Source: Hetaerina americana (lineage: Eukaryota > Arthropoda > Insecta > Odonata > Calopterygidae). From it: a DNA stretch of 64,000 nucleotides. The position numbers were made by a program, and so were the translations under genes. Of this stretch, positions 50,055 to 64,000 are shown in pieces. The stretch covers positions 99,056,454 through 99,120,453 of the forward strand of contig JAKTNV010000003.1 of the NCBI GenBank assembly GCA_022747635.1, written 5' to 3'. The notes beneath the pieces were generated by a model. The model saw only the letters and a list, made by a program, of their open reading frames with translations. It was not told the DNA's origin and searched no databases. The stretch's first letter is position 1. Each line of letters opens with the position of its first letter.

Positions 50055-50375
50055 TGCCCTCCCCCGGTGGCCGAACGGTAGACCTCCCGTCTTAATTTGA
50101 AGCGTCAACGGAGGCGGGTGGGAAAGAAAGTGGTGGAGGGCAAACACCACCTCGCGCAGCGTCACAATGCGAGACCTGGATTCCCGCCCATGGCCCCGCA
50201 CTCCCACATGCCTCTGCTCTCCACACCAACACCTCCGTCTCGCAACACCTGTAGACGAAGGTCTCCCGCCGAGGGACCTCGCATTCCCTCCGAGATTCCT
50301 CCACCTCTTTGGACCACGAGTTAGAGAGTCCCTGCATCGTCCGGCTGAGCCACTTGGCGTCCCACTATTGTCCAT
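50055..50375. repeat. Two convergent tRNA-like SINE heads (composite repeat)
   Basis: The plus strand has TGGCCGAACGG, a perfect A-box match, at about 50,067, followed by a tRNA-like stretch. At the other end, on the minus strand, TGGCTCAGCCGG (another A box) occurs at about 50,354 within a tRNA-like CCAAGTGGCTCAGCCGGACG. The heads face each other about 290 bp apart. A weak B-box-like GGATTCCCGCC lies near 50,180. This suggests two SINE fragments of opposite orientation. It explains the long open frame on the minus strand here, which I do not regard as a gene. Confidence 0.4.
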
Positions 50376-53300
50376 GACGAGAGAGGGATGCTGGAGATGT
50401 TTCCCCAAACAACTCGGGACCCTCAAAACACGCATTCCCTCGATCGTCGCCTACGTCACGTACGCTATTTTTTCCTCCTTCTACGCCCACAGACCCCCCC
50501 TTTCCGAGGTCGTTTAGCGCCACAGCGAAAATTAAAGCTAACTAATGCCGCATCGTCCTTTGATGCCGGGATATTCAGTTTGGGTGTTACAGAATGAGGG
50601 GAGGGGGGATGGTGGGAGGGGAGTTGAAGGGGGGAGTTGAAGGAGGAGAGGCGGTAGGAAAAAAATAACGGAGTCGCACAGCGAAATGGGAGATGAGACC
50701 GCGAATTCCTGCGTCGCGGCGGATGGAAGGAGGGCGGCAGATGGGCGGAGGAGGTCCGTGTCCTTTGTGGGACTCCCGCCGTCGCAGACCCGGCGGCGCG
50801 GCGTTGCCTTAAAGGCCAGCGTTGGCGCATGTTTTTTCTCTCTGCCGAGCCTCAATTGGAACAACATGGGAAATCGTTGCTAGTTGAAAGTATGTTGGGT
50901 ATCGAGCGCCACTCTAATCCAAATACATTCGATTAAAATATTCTAGAAGCCCTTCAACCGTGGAAAGTATAGTCACGCTTAATGTTCTAAGACATGGAAA
51001 ATACGATGTATCCATTACGCTTACGGGTAAATAAAACGTAGCAAGATATAAGATGTCTATTTGATAAACAGAGCGGGAATTAGTATTTTTTTATAATTTA
51101 AGAAGTTTTTACCCTTCATCTAGTATACTATAGATCCTTCACATTTCGTCTACATATGCGCTGTAACACGAAAACATTGATAATAATATGGCAAAAGGAA
51201 AGGAAAGAGATCTTATTTAAAGCAACAAACTCGATTTGATGTAAAGTAAATATCATTAAATTGCAGCATTCGACATGACATTTCCTTCGAAAAATACGAC
51301 GCAAGCAAAGAAGGTTTTGAAAGAATTGGCGTTGGCGTCTCAAGGTAAATACTTCATAGAAACTGGATATTGCTTTCGGTTTCTCAGCTTTTGCTCTCAT
51401 CTCAGCCTGCCAGTGAATGGAAAATCGTTGATACTGTATGATGAGAGTTTCGCCAAAGATAATACCCGGGGGGGGGGGGGGAAGAATTTGTATGGATTTT
51501 CATAAGCACAGTTTGCTTTATATTTACATTGCGTAGGAATGTTTACAATCTTGGAAAAAATTATTTAGAAATTGCCAACTTTTTAAAAAGGCAACGACGG
51601 CAGATGCAGGCACGGGATCGATTTTTTTATAGTTAATTTGACATTTTTAATTATACTGACTTAACGAATTTGGAAATCATTCGGAGTAACGACCAAAAGC
51701 AAAGGTTGGCATAATGATGAATAGAAGTCTATGCTAGCAATATATATTAAAACAGTTTAAAATATAAGCATAGTTCAACTCAAACAACTCAATAATTCTT
51801 TTTTTTTGGTTTGAATCGCCTAAATAAACATTTCTACGTTCTCATGTCAGATGATAAGTATGAGTGATGGAAAAATAAAATTTCAGAATAGTTAAATTAG
51901 AGAGATCAAATATTCCAAGTTTTATTTGTTTTCTACTTGCAATCATTATTGTTTTTAAATGATTTTCTTGATCTACCGATTTACATTTGCAACACTTAGC
52001 ACTGTAATACATGAATTTAATCTGCCACTCCACATTTTTTAAAAAAGCTCTTTGTCACTAAGGATGCCGCACAGGAGTTAGAAAAGAAATATTATAAAAA
52101 TGTATACTAGAGAGCTATTAGTGTATAGAGATTAACAATAGTTAGCCAAAATTACAGCCTCAAGGATGTGTTTCGTTTTGAGTTTTTTAGCATGCCCTTT
52201 GTAATTAATCCCCTTGTTGCCGTAGCTCAATCCAGTAAATATCTTTGTGTTTTTGCAAAGGGATATAATTTAAAATTTCTTCAGTTTTAAAGTACACTGT
52301 GCATACGCTTTGAGATATTCTAGCCACTGATGAACACTCCTCGGCATACTATTTTTTCTCCTTTGTGACAGCAGCCTCACGCAGTTGTGTGCGCGTTTAA
52401 GTAAACCAGATCAAAGGCATCGACCAATCTGGCTTTGGAGAAATCAAGGTTAAAGTTGGCAACGGCAGGAGCAGGAAGAAACCATTCGACGGCACCCGTC
52501 ACCCACCGGTCGAGTAACGGAGGTCGGACGAAGGAAACCGGCGCAGGCACCCGGCGGACGCCTCGTGGACGGCGGCGGCGTCGCGTGAAAATCACTCTCT
52601 TCGCCCCCACCCGCCGCCAAAGGGGGGGCAAGCATGGGAGAGGAGTGGCGAAGGGGAGAGGGGGAGGATGGGGCGCGTGAGTGGCCCCTTGATCGATCAA
52701 AGAAGGGGCCTTTTAATCCGAACGCTTGAAACGGGTGCTTTGTGTGCGGACCCCGAAAGCAGAAACGGACCCCGTTAATGGCGCAGGCTTTTTATATATT
52801 TTTTCCTCTTTCTTTCTCACTCATTCTCCATCGTTCCTGCCCGTGGCGATAGATGGAAGCAGAGTGGAGGGACATACAAGTCTCCCACTCTTCTCTTTCT
52901 CTCCCTTGCCCGTTCCCTCCCTCCCTCTCCAACCCCTAATGGGGAGGGAGTGGTGGGTGGTTCGGTGACTTTGGCGGGGGGGAGGGAAGAGAGGGAGTGT
53001 GGGGCGGATCAAAAACGGGACGAGAGAGATAAAAAGAAGCCGGCAAGTGCGAGGAGGGGCAGGGAGAAGCGGGGCTCTGAGGAGGAGGGGAGAGGGGAGC
53101 AAAGTGGAAAGGGTGGAGTTTGTGTAAAGGGCCTTGCCTTTAAAACAAGGAAAGAGGAGGCATGGTTCCGATAAATTAGGGCGGCGGCATCCCCTTTGCC
53201 TTTTTCCGCCGTTCGAACCCCTTCCCCCCATAGCGTTTCCCCCGGCCTCACCCCCCGCCTATCCCGGAACCCATCATTCTCCCCTCCCCCTAAGCCACTC

Positions 53301-53580
53301 CCCCCCGACGCCTCGTCCCAGCTACGCAACACGACACTATTTGTTTGGCTTGCTCTCGCAGTTTGTACATACGCATACACCCGATTGAAGCTTCACTTGA
53401 AGCGGCGCTCAAAATATTTGTGCCTCGCTCCGTCCTCCCTTCGCACCTCCACCCACTCCACTTCTCCCCCTCTCCTAGCCCCCTTAACCCAACCCCTCCC
53501 AGCACTCTCCCCCTTTAAGATCCCTTCTTTGGCCGCCCGAGCAAAAGGGCCGTTAGCACAAACGGTTGACTAACGAATGG
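50376..53580. other. GC patches around AT-rich DNA
   Basis: 50,590-50,800 is G-rich then CpG-containing. 50,880-52,370 is AT-rich apart from the poly-G run. 52,380-53,560 is GC-rich with CpGs (52,480-52,600), a purine-rich part (52,930-53,120) and a C-rich part (53,200-53,520). No gene recognised. Confidence 0.6.
51468..51481 (+). repeat. Poly-G run of 14 in AT-rich sequence
   Basis: CCC followed by 14 consecutive G, in otherwise AT-rich surroundings. Other poly-G runs of 9-13 are at 2,823-2,832, 2,961-2,973, 36,953-36,961, 41,612-41,621, 44,263-44,273 and 44,383-44,393. Lengths of such runs are error-prone in assemblies. Confidence 0.9.
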
Positions 53581-55523
53581 ACAAATGGCCGGTTACATTT
53601 TTTTCAGCTCGCACCAATGATATGGAAGCCAGTAATTACGTTTTGAAGACTTCCACAGTCCGAGGAACGCTTGCTATTGGACGTTCTGGTAATAACGAAT
53701 TTTCCCGTTGTTACGGCCATAATAATAAAACTTAATTGACGAATAATGTTCCTAAATTTTAGATATTTTCAAGAGTTACCATACTTTCTAAGATGCTGAT
53801 TTTTTTACGAGAAAATATCATTTAATTCAATTGAAATATCAAAGAGCCAAATCATGCTGGTTTAAGAAAATAAGCGTATATACTGATGTATTTTCAAACA
53901 CATTAAGAAGAGTCCATTCAATAGTTTGCTTCAATGAAATGATGAAATTAACCCTGTTTAGGAATGACTTAGCATCTTGGATTTTATATAAGCATTTATG
54001 GTATCACTAGCAAGAATTATTAAATGTATTATGACAATAATATATTGAAGTGCTCAAAAGAATATCTCCTTCAATCGTAGGCTTTAAAATTAAACATTTT
54101 CTTTGTTACATTAAGGTTTTTAAAGAGTCTACTTGGCTGTTTCGTGTGTACCTTTCACCGTTGCGAGGGTTTCCAAACTTCCATCTCAGGAAACTATATC
54201 TTGGAAGGTAAACACATTTAGACTGAGGATTTTTAAGAAAAACTGGGGGAGAAAAGGAAGAGGTTAAGAAAAGAAATAAAACATTTGGAAGTGAGAGGAA
54301 GAAGAGAGCTGAGGGTCTCTAGTGGCGAAGAAGAATGCAAGGGGGGGGGTCTTCGTTGCCCAAAGGGAAGGGAAATACTTCCGCGCAGATCCATGTTTGT
54401 GTTGGGATGGATCCTGTCGGTGGCTTGTGGGAAAAGGGTAAGCAGAGGATCCAAAAAATTGGAAGAGGTATGGGTAAAGGAGGGCCAGCAACGGGACGGA
54501 TTTCGATATTGCACCGAGGTACGAATATTATTTGGGTTTCATTTCAAGAAGGGAACGCGGCAGTTTTGATAAGCAAGAATGGGAAGGTGGTGCTTCGAGG
54601 CATGCAGCCCAGAGGCTCTCTCTCTCTCTCTGCCGCTCTGTCTCTCCCTTTGGGGCGCAGAAAGGACTCTGCTTGTCTTCCGAGAAAGAAGAGATGTTTT
54701 GGAGCTCCGGTGATGATACAGGCCGAGGACAGGAAGCGAGCCGTCCGGCGCCATCCGTGATCTTATTCCTTTTTTTTTGTTTTCTCCTTCTCATCCCCCT
54801 CCCCGCCATTCCTACCCTCCCCCTTTCTCCTCGAGGATTCTTTTTCTGTTTCTGCCACGCCAAGATGGCCGCCGACCACTCGTGGTTTATTTCTCCTTTC
54901 ACGAAACCACGCCTCGAATGGGCGCATTATGTTCCCATTGCCTCCTTGGTCAGCACTCTTTAACTGAATCGAATTTCTCTTTACAATTTTTTCCCCAAAA
55001 ACCATTACGGTTTTACTCTGGTCAGCGTACTGTCATCAATGGAGCTCTTGTGACCCTTTTAGTCAGTGGTTTTTTTTTCACTCAGCCTTTTGACCTCCCG
55101 CCTCGTAAATTCCAATCCACTCCCACGAACACGCCACGGGTCAGTGTCCTTCCTTGCCCACTTCTTCTATTGGAAAGTTTCCGATAAATCGTCAAGGGCA
55201 AAATTCGCTTTAACCTTAGCTATAAGAATGTTGTTCTTTCAGCGGGATTATAAAAATACTACGTCTTTTGAAACACGGGGTTACATTCGTTAAGAGCTGA
55301 GATGCACTGAGATTCCCTTGGATTCTGTAAATTGGAGATGCTTACTGCCAAAAAAAATGAAGCGTACTCATTGGGAAAATTCCTGGCCCCCCTTCTCTAA
55401 TGTGCAAGTTTCACATACCATTGGGCTTACTATTGGATAAAAAGCCGCATTCACCTAAGAAACCAACCTTTGGATTGGAAACTGTGTCAATGGTTTTTTT
55501 ATGCGTGTGCGTCGACGAAATCA

Positions 55524-55525
<2 letters not shown>
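53581..55525. other. Mixed flank
   Basis: AT-rich to 54,240, purine-rich to 54,500, a TC-repeat patch at about 54,618-54,632, C/T-rich to about 54,900, then mixed. Open frames of 120-143 codons overlap on both strands and are not credible genes. Confidence 0.6.

Positions 55526-55612
<87 letters not shown>
55526..55612. repeat. TA microsatellite, first tract of the 55.5-56.1 kb array
   Basis: A long TA run with one G substitution near 55,599. It borders the retroelement-like unit at 55,613. Confidence 0.95.
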
Positions 55613-55613
<1 letters not shown>

Positions 55614-55730
55614 ATAATGGGCTGACACAATATAACACAAATAGAAAAGAATAGACACATTTAAAAGAACACTCACACGGTAAATTGTTCGAGCTTTCGG
55701 CCCTCTCGTGTGAGTTTTTCCGTACAATCG

Positions 55731-55731
<1 letters not shown>
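55613..55731. mobile_element. Short unit between two TA tracts, related to the neighbouring Penelope-like palindrome
   Basis: Bounded on both sides by long TA microsatellites. It shares ACACAATATA and GAACACTCACACG with the unit at 55,789-56,040 in the same order, and has a GTTCGAGCTTTCGGCCCTC stretch with a short inverted repeat (CTCACACG/CGTGTGAG). It is probably a diverged relative of the same element family. Confidence 0.5.

Positions 55732-55788
<57 letters not shown>
55732..55788. repeat. TA microsatellite, second tract of the array
   Basis: An uninterrupted TA run separating the two retroelement-like units at 55,613-55,731 and 55,789-56,040. Confidence 0.95.
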
Positions 55789-55790
<2 letters not shown>

Positions 55791-56034
55791 TTTCGTAGAC
55801 GTAACACGGAAGTGCCGAATAGTAAAATACACAGTAACACACAATATAGAAACACAAAAAAAAGAAGAACACTCACACGTATTTTCTTGATATTTCGACG
55901 GAAACAATCCGTCTTCATCTGAATATATAGACTATATCTTCAGATGAAGACGGATTGTTTCCGTCGAAATATCAAGAAAATACGTATGAGTGTTCTTCTT
56001 TTTTTTGTTTCTATATTGTGTGTTACTGTGTATT

Positions 56035-56040
<6 letters not shown>
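55789..56040. mobile_element. Near-perfect inverted repeat (about 107-bp arms), Penelope-like tail-to-tail remnant
   Basis: The arms at about 55,820-55,927 and 55,934-56,040 are inverted copies differing at only a handful of positions, with a spacer of about 6 bases. Each arm contains GATGAAGACGG and CCGTCGAAAT, i.e. a stem flanked by GATGA and GAAA, resembling a hammerhead ribozyme core (the canonical CTGATGA reads CAGATGA in the right arm and is likewise non-canonical in the left). TA microsatellites abut both ends (55,732-55,788 and 56,038-56,082). It has no ORF. Confidence 0.6.
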
Positions 56041-56088
<48 letters not shown>

Positions 56089-56092
56089 CATA
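56038..56092. repeat. TA microsatellite, third tract of the array
   Basis: A TA run ending in TACATATACATA. It adjoins the right arm of the palindrome. Confidence 0.95.
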
Positions 56093-59000
56093 ATCATTTT
56101 GCAACTTTATTGTTATAAAAGACATCCTCAAGGGTTTCAAGGATGGTTTTCATGGAAATTGTTTGTCACAAAAGAAATAGTCTCCTTATTTTAGCATATT
56201 GGGGTAGAGATTCAATCAGTTTAATAAATTTCGAGAAATGGGTCGATTTCAATACGAGTATTCCTTTGGATAAGCTCTTATTCTTCAAAAATCATAGTTT
56301 TACAAAAAAGTAATCAGTATTTATTGATTATATAATTTAAATTAAAAGTACCTCATGATCATAGAGATTTTCAGGCATTAACTTGAACCAAAACATGATC
56401 TATAAATTGCAGTATTATGGATTCGTTTAGTACATGAGCATGGTTGTCATTTTACTAAACAATATTGGATCTTGACTGTTGAATATCATAAACATATCAT
56501 TTAAGACGAAGTATTATAAGTAGGTAACAAATGAATTAAAGTTGAAATCGTATACCATAGCCGAGGAACGGATGTCTTGAACAAAGAAAACTAAAAAAGT
56601 AGGATACAACTCTGCGTTTTGTCTACATGAGATATTTTGTGAATCCTCTATCAGCGGTGAAAGATAGTGGGCCGGATATGTTGCCTTTCCCTATACATAC
56701 ATATATGACAGAAGGAGAAATCTTGAACAAAAAAAAAGAGACTTCGATGGAGAAGAGAAAACCATGCCTGGGAGAAAAACGAGAGAGTTAAGAGAAAAAT
56801 GTAGCGGACTGGATAATGCGGTAAAAAAACAATTGTGATTTATGGCACCTCGGTCGCGAACTTAGCATAAAAACCAAGAGTTAATAGTATAATTCCATCG
56901 GCAAATATATGAAGATTATTTAAAACGATTCAATCACTGCAAGAAATTGTTAAAACGTTAACATCAAGGCTTCAAAGTGCAACAAAGAATGGTGGCAAGA
57001 TCGTTTCATTGCCATTAAATGGCACGTGAAGGATATTGGCTAAGAAGAAGAATAAAACGATTAAAAGTTGAGAAAGCGCTTACAAAACATCTAAATATTG
57101 ATCGACAGTTGACTAATTTCAAAGGAAAATGTTTCCCGCAGTAAGGTTTTTACATAAAAAAATAAAAAAACAGCCAAGCAATTAAGAAATCGATTTTCTT
57201 TAAGGACTTCTCCGGAAAGAAAAAAATATTGACGACCAGCCGCATGCATTCCAAAAAACGAGTGGAGGCCCTAATTAAAATAATATCTAATATCTGAAAA
57301 CTAAATTTAAACATTGTACACTTCAATTGCTAATGAGGCCTTCGTTCAACATGTTACACAAACTTAGCGGATGAATCACCCTAGAGCTTCGTGTTTTTGA
57401 CGTTCATGTAACCTGCTTAAATTTCTGTACAAATACGTTTTATAAAACTAATCTCTCATGTCATGACCATGTTTTGCAAGAAAACCTTTTTCCACTGCGT
57501 ATATAAATTGAGATTTGAAATTCAGAAAAACAGGAGTTTTTATGCACAGGTCAAATCTTTCCTTATGTCGCAAAAATAAGAAGTCGAACGCTGAGTATTT
57601 CTTCCTCGGTTATTTTTTTATTTCAATAAATTCTGTTTCTTTAAAATTATTTTGGTACTACCTGTGTCGATGACTAGGTTTATAGAATGTAGCTGATGTA
57701 CCTGAAATCTTACCAATGCGCCGTAAATGGTAGAATAGAAATAACTTTACTTTTATAATATACAAAGTTTACTCATTTAATGATGATTAATTTTCACAAA
57801 TCTAAACCTAACTCAAATAAACATTTTCTTCTAATTAACTATAAATAGTTTTTTTATATCCTGATATAAACGGAAGCAATCCTTACAATTAAAACCTTGA
57901 ATATGGGTTCCTATTTGCAATTTTAGTTTGGAGACAAAGGTTTTAGTATTTTAGCGTGCTCAATAAAAATCCTCGGTGATCGTTGCTGCCTTCATTCTAA
58001 GGCGTCTATTCTAATTGCAAATGTCAACATATATTCTGTGGAAATGTAGGGGTTAATAACAAGAGATAAAGGGATTTAACTTGAATTGATTGTATATGTT
58101 AAAAGAACCTTACCGACTAAAAGAGCCAAGAACAAATTTTCTTCCAGAGAAGCAATTTTTTCATATCTTCCTGGTCGTAGTTATGCATCCATATCTGAAA
58201 AGAGAATATAAATATATTATTATAGAAATTAGAAGAAACCTTTTAACAACCACAAAATAATTACCAATATCTATATAATGATGTTAATACCATCATCATT
58301 AAAAGGAATAAATTTATAATCGGATATAGTTTTACTGTAGCCATGTACCTTAAATCATGAAGGAAATTAGGAGAATTTTACGATGAATTGTAAAGCATAT
58401 TCAGTTTTGTATTCAAATAAAAGCGGTCGAATATGTTAAACAAACCAACTAGCACTTATATCAGACCAATGACGTTCCAAATGTGTTTCCTAAAGTATGA
58501 TTTCCGAGTTATATTCCAGAGAAATGTGTTGACAAAATCTACCATCCTCGAACACGGAGAAGCTCGAGAAACATTATTCACACAGGCGCATCCGCGAAAT
58601 TGACACGATGGAACTAATTCGTGGGCCTACAATCTCAGTGCGATTCCGTGAGAACGTACACAACAGTAAGAGGCGGCATCCGTTCAAAGGGAGAAAGGCA
58701 ACTAAAATAACAAACGTAGGAGAGGACAGCCGAGTCAGAGTGCGGGAGAGGCGTGAGGAAGCAGGGGAGGAGGACGAGTGCTGGAGGGACGCTCGCTGCG
58801 AGGTACGAGCAGGGCGCGTCGTTGAATGAGAGCTCTTATGAGGTTCTTTCCATTCTCTTAAGCCAAGCTTGATCCGGTCGCTGGCTTTTTGATTAGTAGG
58901 TACTTCAAGGTGAAATGGAGAAACATGGCTGTGGTGAAACGCTGCTATGTCCAAATATAAATAAAAACCAAAATTAAGCACAGAGATTTAAATATTCTCC

Positions 59001-60489
59001 ATAAATAGATTTCTTATGATTGGGAAAACTTAAATATGTACCATATTTACTTTTAATCGTTCACAAGTAGCGTATCATTGGCCATTAGAAGTCAAAGCAG
59101 TCATCAATATCATCTTGATGCTTTAAAGAGTTATATTTTATATCCGTAAAAACTCTTTACTTTGATATGTTACAATAAATGGTACTTCCAACATCGATAC
59201 GTTCTCGCAAAAATCACTTGAAAAATGAATTATTCATTTTATATTAGTGGAAAATTATGCAAGAACGGTTTTTCTACAACAAATGTGTGTGAACACTCCA
59301 TTAAAACATTTCGATATTCTAAAAAGCTGATATCAACTCAGTTCTCATTCACGTATATTTTGCTACATGTCTATTGTTACAAGGATAACTCATTGTTTTA
59401 TATCTTTGTGTTTACCTATTTCATATGAATTCCCAGTAGGATATGTTGTCTATTGGCGTTATTACCACATACAAGTATGTGGCAATTGTAACTGGCTTCG
59501 TACGTGTAATTTTGTGCATAGTAGTTATATAGTCACTGCGCACAAAATTAACATAACTCTAATTTATTTTGTTGTTAATTATGTCAAGGGAAGTATCTAC
59601 TGATATTTGAATAGCAAAACAAAAGTTAAAATAATTTTGTTGAACGGTTGGTTTCAGCAACAGTGTGATGATTTTTATTTTCCTCTTAATCCAATGTATT
59701 GGAAAAGTAAAAAGAAATGAGAAACGCATTGATATTCGATAAAGATACCCTTTGTGCGCATGAGCACTAAAACAAGTGAGGGCTTTTGAGCCCAGGTTCT
59801 GCGCTAGTTGAAAGGAGGAAAATAAGTCGTAAACACAATTCAAAACTGAAGAGGAGAAAGTAAGGACTTAATATTATGTTTTTACCACGAAAGAGCGACG
59901 CCTTGGGGTGATGAAGACGGTGAGCCGACCACACAGTTCCCCGCTCCCCCGCAGAGAATTTGGCAACGAGACCTGGCAGCTCCTTAAGCGATTTATTGCC
60001 CTCCTATGGCTCCATACGCACTGATTATACCCACGTTTTGCGGAGCCATAACTCTCTCCTATTCCTCTCGCTCCCGTAGGAACTAAGTTCTTAACCGCTC
60101 CGCCCAAACAAAGACACGCAAACGCTTTCAGCCTCTTTCTATCTCTCCCTCTCTTCCCTTCTTTCTCCCCAAACTACTCGTTTTCCCCCCTACATCCCGC
60201 CTCAATCCCTCACCGGAGGAAAAGTAAGTTTCAGGAGAGCAAAAAGAGTTTGAGTGTTTCGGTGTCGGACAGGGGATGAGGAGGAGTATGATAGGATGAG
60301 GGGGAAACCAACGCAAGAATGTATAAAGAGAGCATGTCACGGAGTTCACTGTTGGGCACGGATGATATCTTTTCAGGTGACCTATAGGAAGACGGAAAGA
60401 TAAGTAGGGGAGGAGTATTTAGGAGAGCAACGGGACTAATATTTTGTTGGGCGGAATTGAGAGGAGAGCAGTCAAGGTGAAGCAGGTGG
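56093..60489. other. Long AT-rich flank
   Basis: Mostly AT-rich. 58,660-58,830 is purine-rich. A small imperfect inverted repeat (ATTTTGTGC and GCACAAAAT, about 27 bases apart) lies at 59,509-59,553. No gene recognised. Confidence 0.6.
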
Positions 60490-60740
60490 ATATTTCAGAG
60501 TCGTGATGACAGAGGAGCCCGGCGCTACGTGGTCATGGGTTCGAGTTCGAGGGGGCAATCCTTGATACCTACTGCCTCTTCGCCTCGGCTGAGTATTTTA
60601 AGATGCACGCAGGCCTAGCACTCAATCTCCTGGAGGAGACGTTAAACAGTTGGTCCGTCGTTCGTGTTCGCGGAGCTAATTTCAGCACCGGATTGCCCTT
60701 CTTCCTTCTTCTCTTCGTTTATAGCCGTTGACGCGCATTT
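60490..60740 (+). mobile_element. tRNA-derived SINE-like element
   Basis: A tRNA-like head is followed by a B-box-like GGTTCGAGTTC within GGTCATGGGTTCGAGTTCG at about 60,534. A body follows containing GAGACGTTAAACAGTTGGTC, a phrase I associate with arthropod SINE bodies. It may be related to the element at 47.1 kb (both have GGTCATGGG before the B box). Ends are approximate, and no target duplication was identified. Confidence 0.45.
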
Positions 60741-62978
<2,238 letters not shown>

Positions 62979-63060
62979 ATACAGGGTGCGGCAACATAAC
63001 TTCCTTTTTTCAAACGCAAAACGCTTCCAAAAAAGGAAGTTATGTTGCCGCACTCCTTAT
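62979..63060. mobile_element. Miniature palindromic MITE (about 78 bp)
   Basis: GTGCGGCAACATAACTTCC plus a T-run at 62,986-63,010 is repeated in inverted orientation at 63,029-63,053, with a loop of about 18 bases. The outer ends, CAGGG and its counterpart, are flanked by TATA on both sides, as expected for a TA-targeting Tc1/mariner-type MITE. The same fold could also look like a small hairpin RNA. No transposase is nearby. Confidence 0.6.
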
Positions 63061-64000
63061 ATTAAATGTTGGATTGGTTACCATCACATTCGTTTTTTAA
63101 TAGATCTTGATCTATATTGGTATGTTAAACTTATTCCTTAACCTTTTCCATTTTAGATTTCTACAAACATTATTCTTGCTTCAGAGGACGGCTGTAATTC
63201 TAAGACTTTCTTCGACATCTACTTACTGCAAAAGTTGTAATCCCTGTATCTATTATTTCATTGCAATAATGCAGTGGAAGAAGTCAAATGTATTGGAGTA
63301 GTCGCGGAGTGGAAAATTTAGTGCCCCGTGGGATTTCTCCTGGTAAATGAAAGCATTTTTGAAGTATTTGTATCTCATCACATCGTGCATAATTTTTTCC
63401 CTTGTATTCATTTTTAAAACACTCAAGGAAAAGCAACTATAGAATTCAAAAGAGTGTTTTAAATTTTAGTTGAAAGAGGCAAACAATCATAAACACAATT
63501 ATTACCACAAATAGAAAGGCAAAGTTAAAATTTAAATAATGAATACAAAATTAAAGGAATTTTCTTCTATTCAAAAATCAAAGAGTAAAATAATCAACCA
63601 CCAATCAGAATTTTTTTCAAATATAGTGGTAATTATTAACCATTAAAATTTCTAGAAAGTGTAAACTTAATATTTCAAATTAAATACCTTTATTAGGGAG
63701 CTAAATGGCATAAAAAGAAGATTATACGTGACAAAAATATCACAAGTTCACCGTTAACTCTATAATTGGTTTTTGGGAGAGATGGTATAATTTTGCCATT
63801 CTCTTCACCCCATTTCACTACAGTCCACCCTGAACGAAAGGGTCGTCGACCTGATCGCTGTCCTCCGCGACCCAGCAGCATCCCATTGAAGTGCACCAAG
63901 GATGTGGATTCGGATCACCATTAAAACGGAACTTAATTGAGCATTTTTCAAAAGTTGTACAGTTAATCGTTACAATGATGCAATTAGGACCAGTCATTAC
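63061..64000. other. AT-rich flank
   Basis: No gene, RNA or repeat recognised to the end of the window. Confidence 0.6.

Noticed and set aside
49740..50435. A 231-codon minus-strand open frame
   Set aside because: It overlaps the convergent tRNA-like heads, so it is a translation of repeat sequence. No protein family is recognisable.
55921..55975. An active hammerhead ribozyme
   Set aside because: The conserved CTGATGA reads CAGATGA and the flanking stems could not be completed, so only a decayed resemblance is claimed.

Overview
The window is animal nuclear DNA, most likely from an arthropod with a large genome. It is almost entirely non-coding, with long AT-rich stretches cut by short GC-rich, strand-asymmetric purine/pyrimidine blocks, long TA microsatellites, tRNA-derived SINEs and palindromic retroelement remnants. 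There is no operon-like gene packing. Nearly every open frame in it is a by-product of low-complexity sequence.

One protein-coding exon can be supported. It lies on the minus strand at about 32,650 down to 31,401 and ends at a textbook splice donor (CAG|GTGAGT). It encodes the long, low-complexity N-terminal part of a Hox protein, rich in Ala, Ser, Gly, Pro and (upstream) His. Conserved islands include LHIPAKR, QPWNYS, FEPQYN, TPTYYNL, a SFWPP/EYNYSP block and NSWCNYAPY. These, the exon architecture and the very large gene-poor surroundings point to Abdominal-B (Abd-B). The homeobox exon(s) are not in the window. They must lie beyond position 1, so the first intron is longer than 31.4 kb. Identification rests on recognising family motifs, not on a search.

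Layout: 1-31,400 is that intron (AT-rich, about ten purine/pyrimidine-rich GC blocks, two copies of one SINE family, two TA/TG microsatellites, one GAGA plus NRF1-like motif cluster). 31,401-32,994 is the coding exon with an unresolved N-terminus. 33,000-36,100 is the probable 5' UTR/promoter side, with one candidate initiator. 36,100-64,000 is 5' flank with further SINE-like elements, a foldback element inside a perfect 15-bp target duplication, a TA-microsatellite/Penelope-like inverted-repeat array, a CTCF-like site and a tiny palindromic MITE.

The most unusual observation is a stretch of about 920 bases (33,495 down to 32,576), running from just below the candidate transcription start into the coding region, in which the sense strand has not one AG dinucleotide. 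It therefore contains no possible 3' splice acceptor and no consensus GTRAG donor. It overlaps an N-terminal coding puzzle: a His-rich frame open to 32,913 without an AUG, and an in-frame AUG at 32,994 separated from it by two stop codons. Its first downstream AG is a NAGNAG acceptor-like site.
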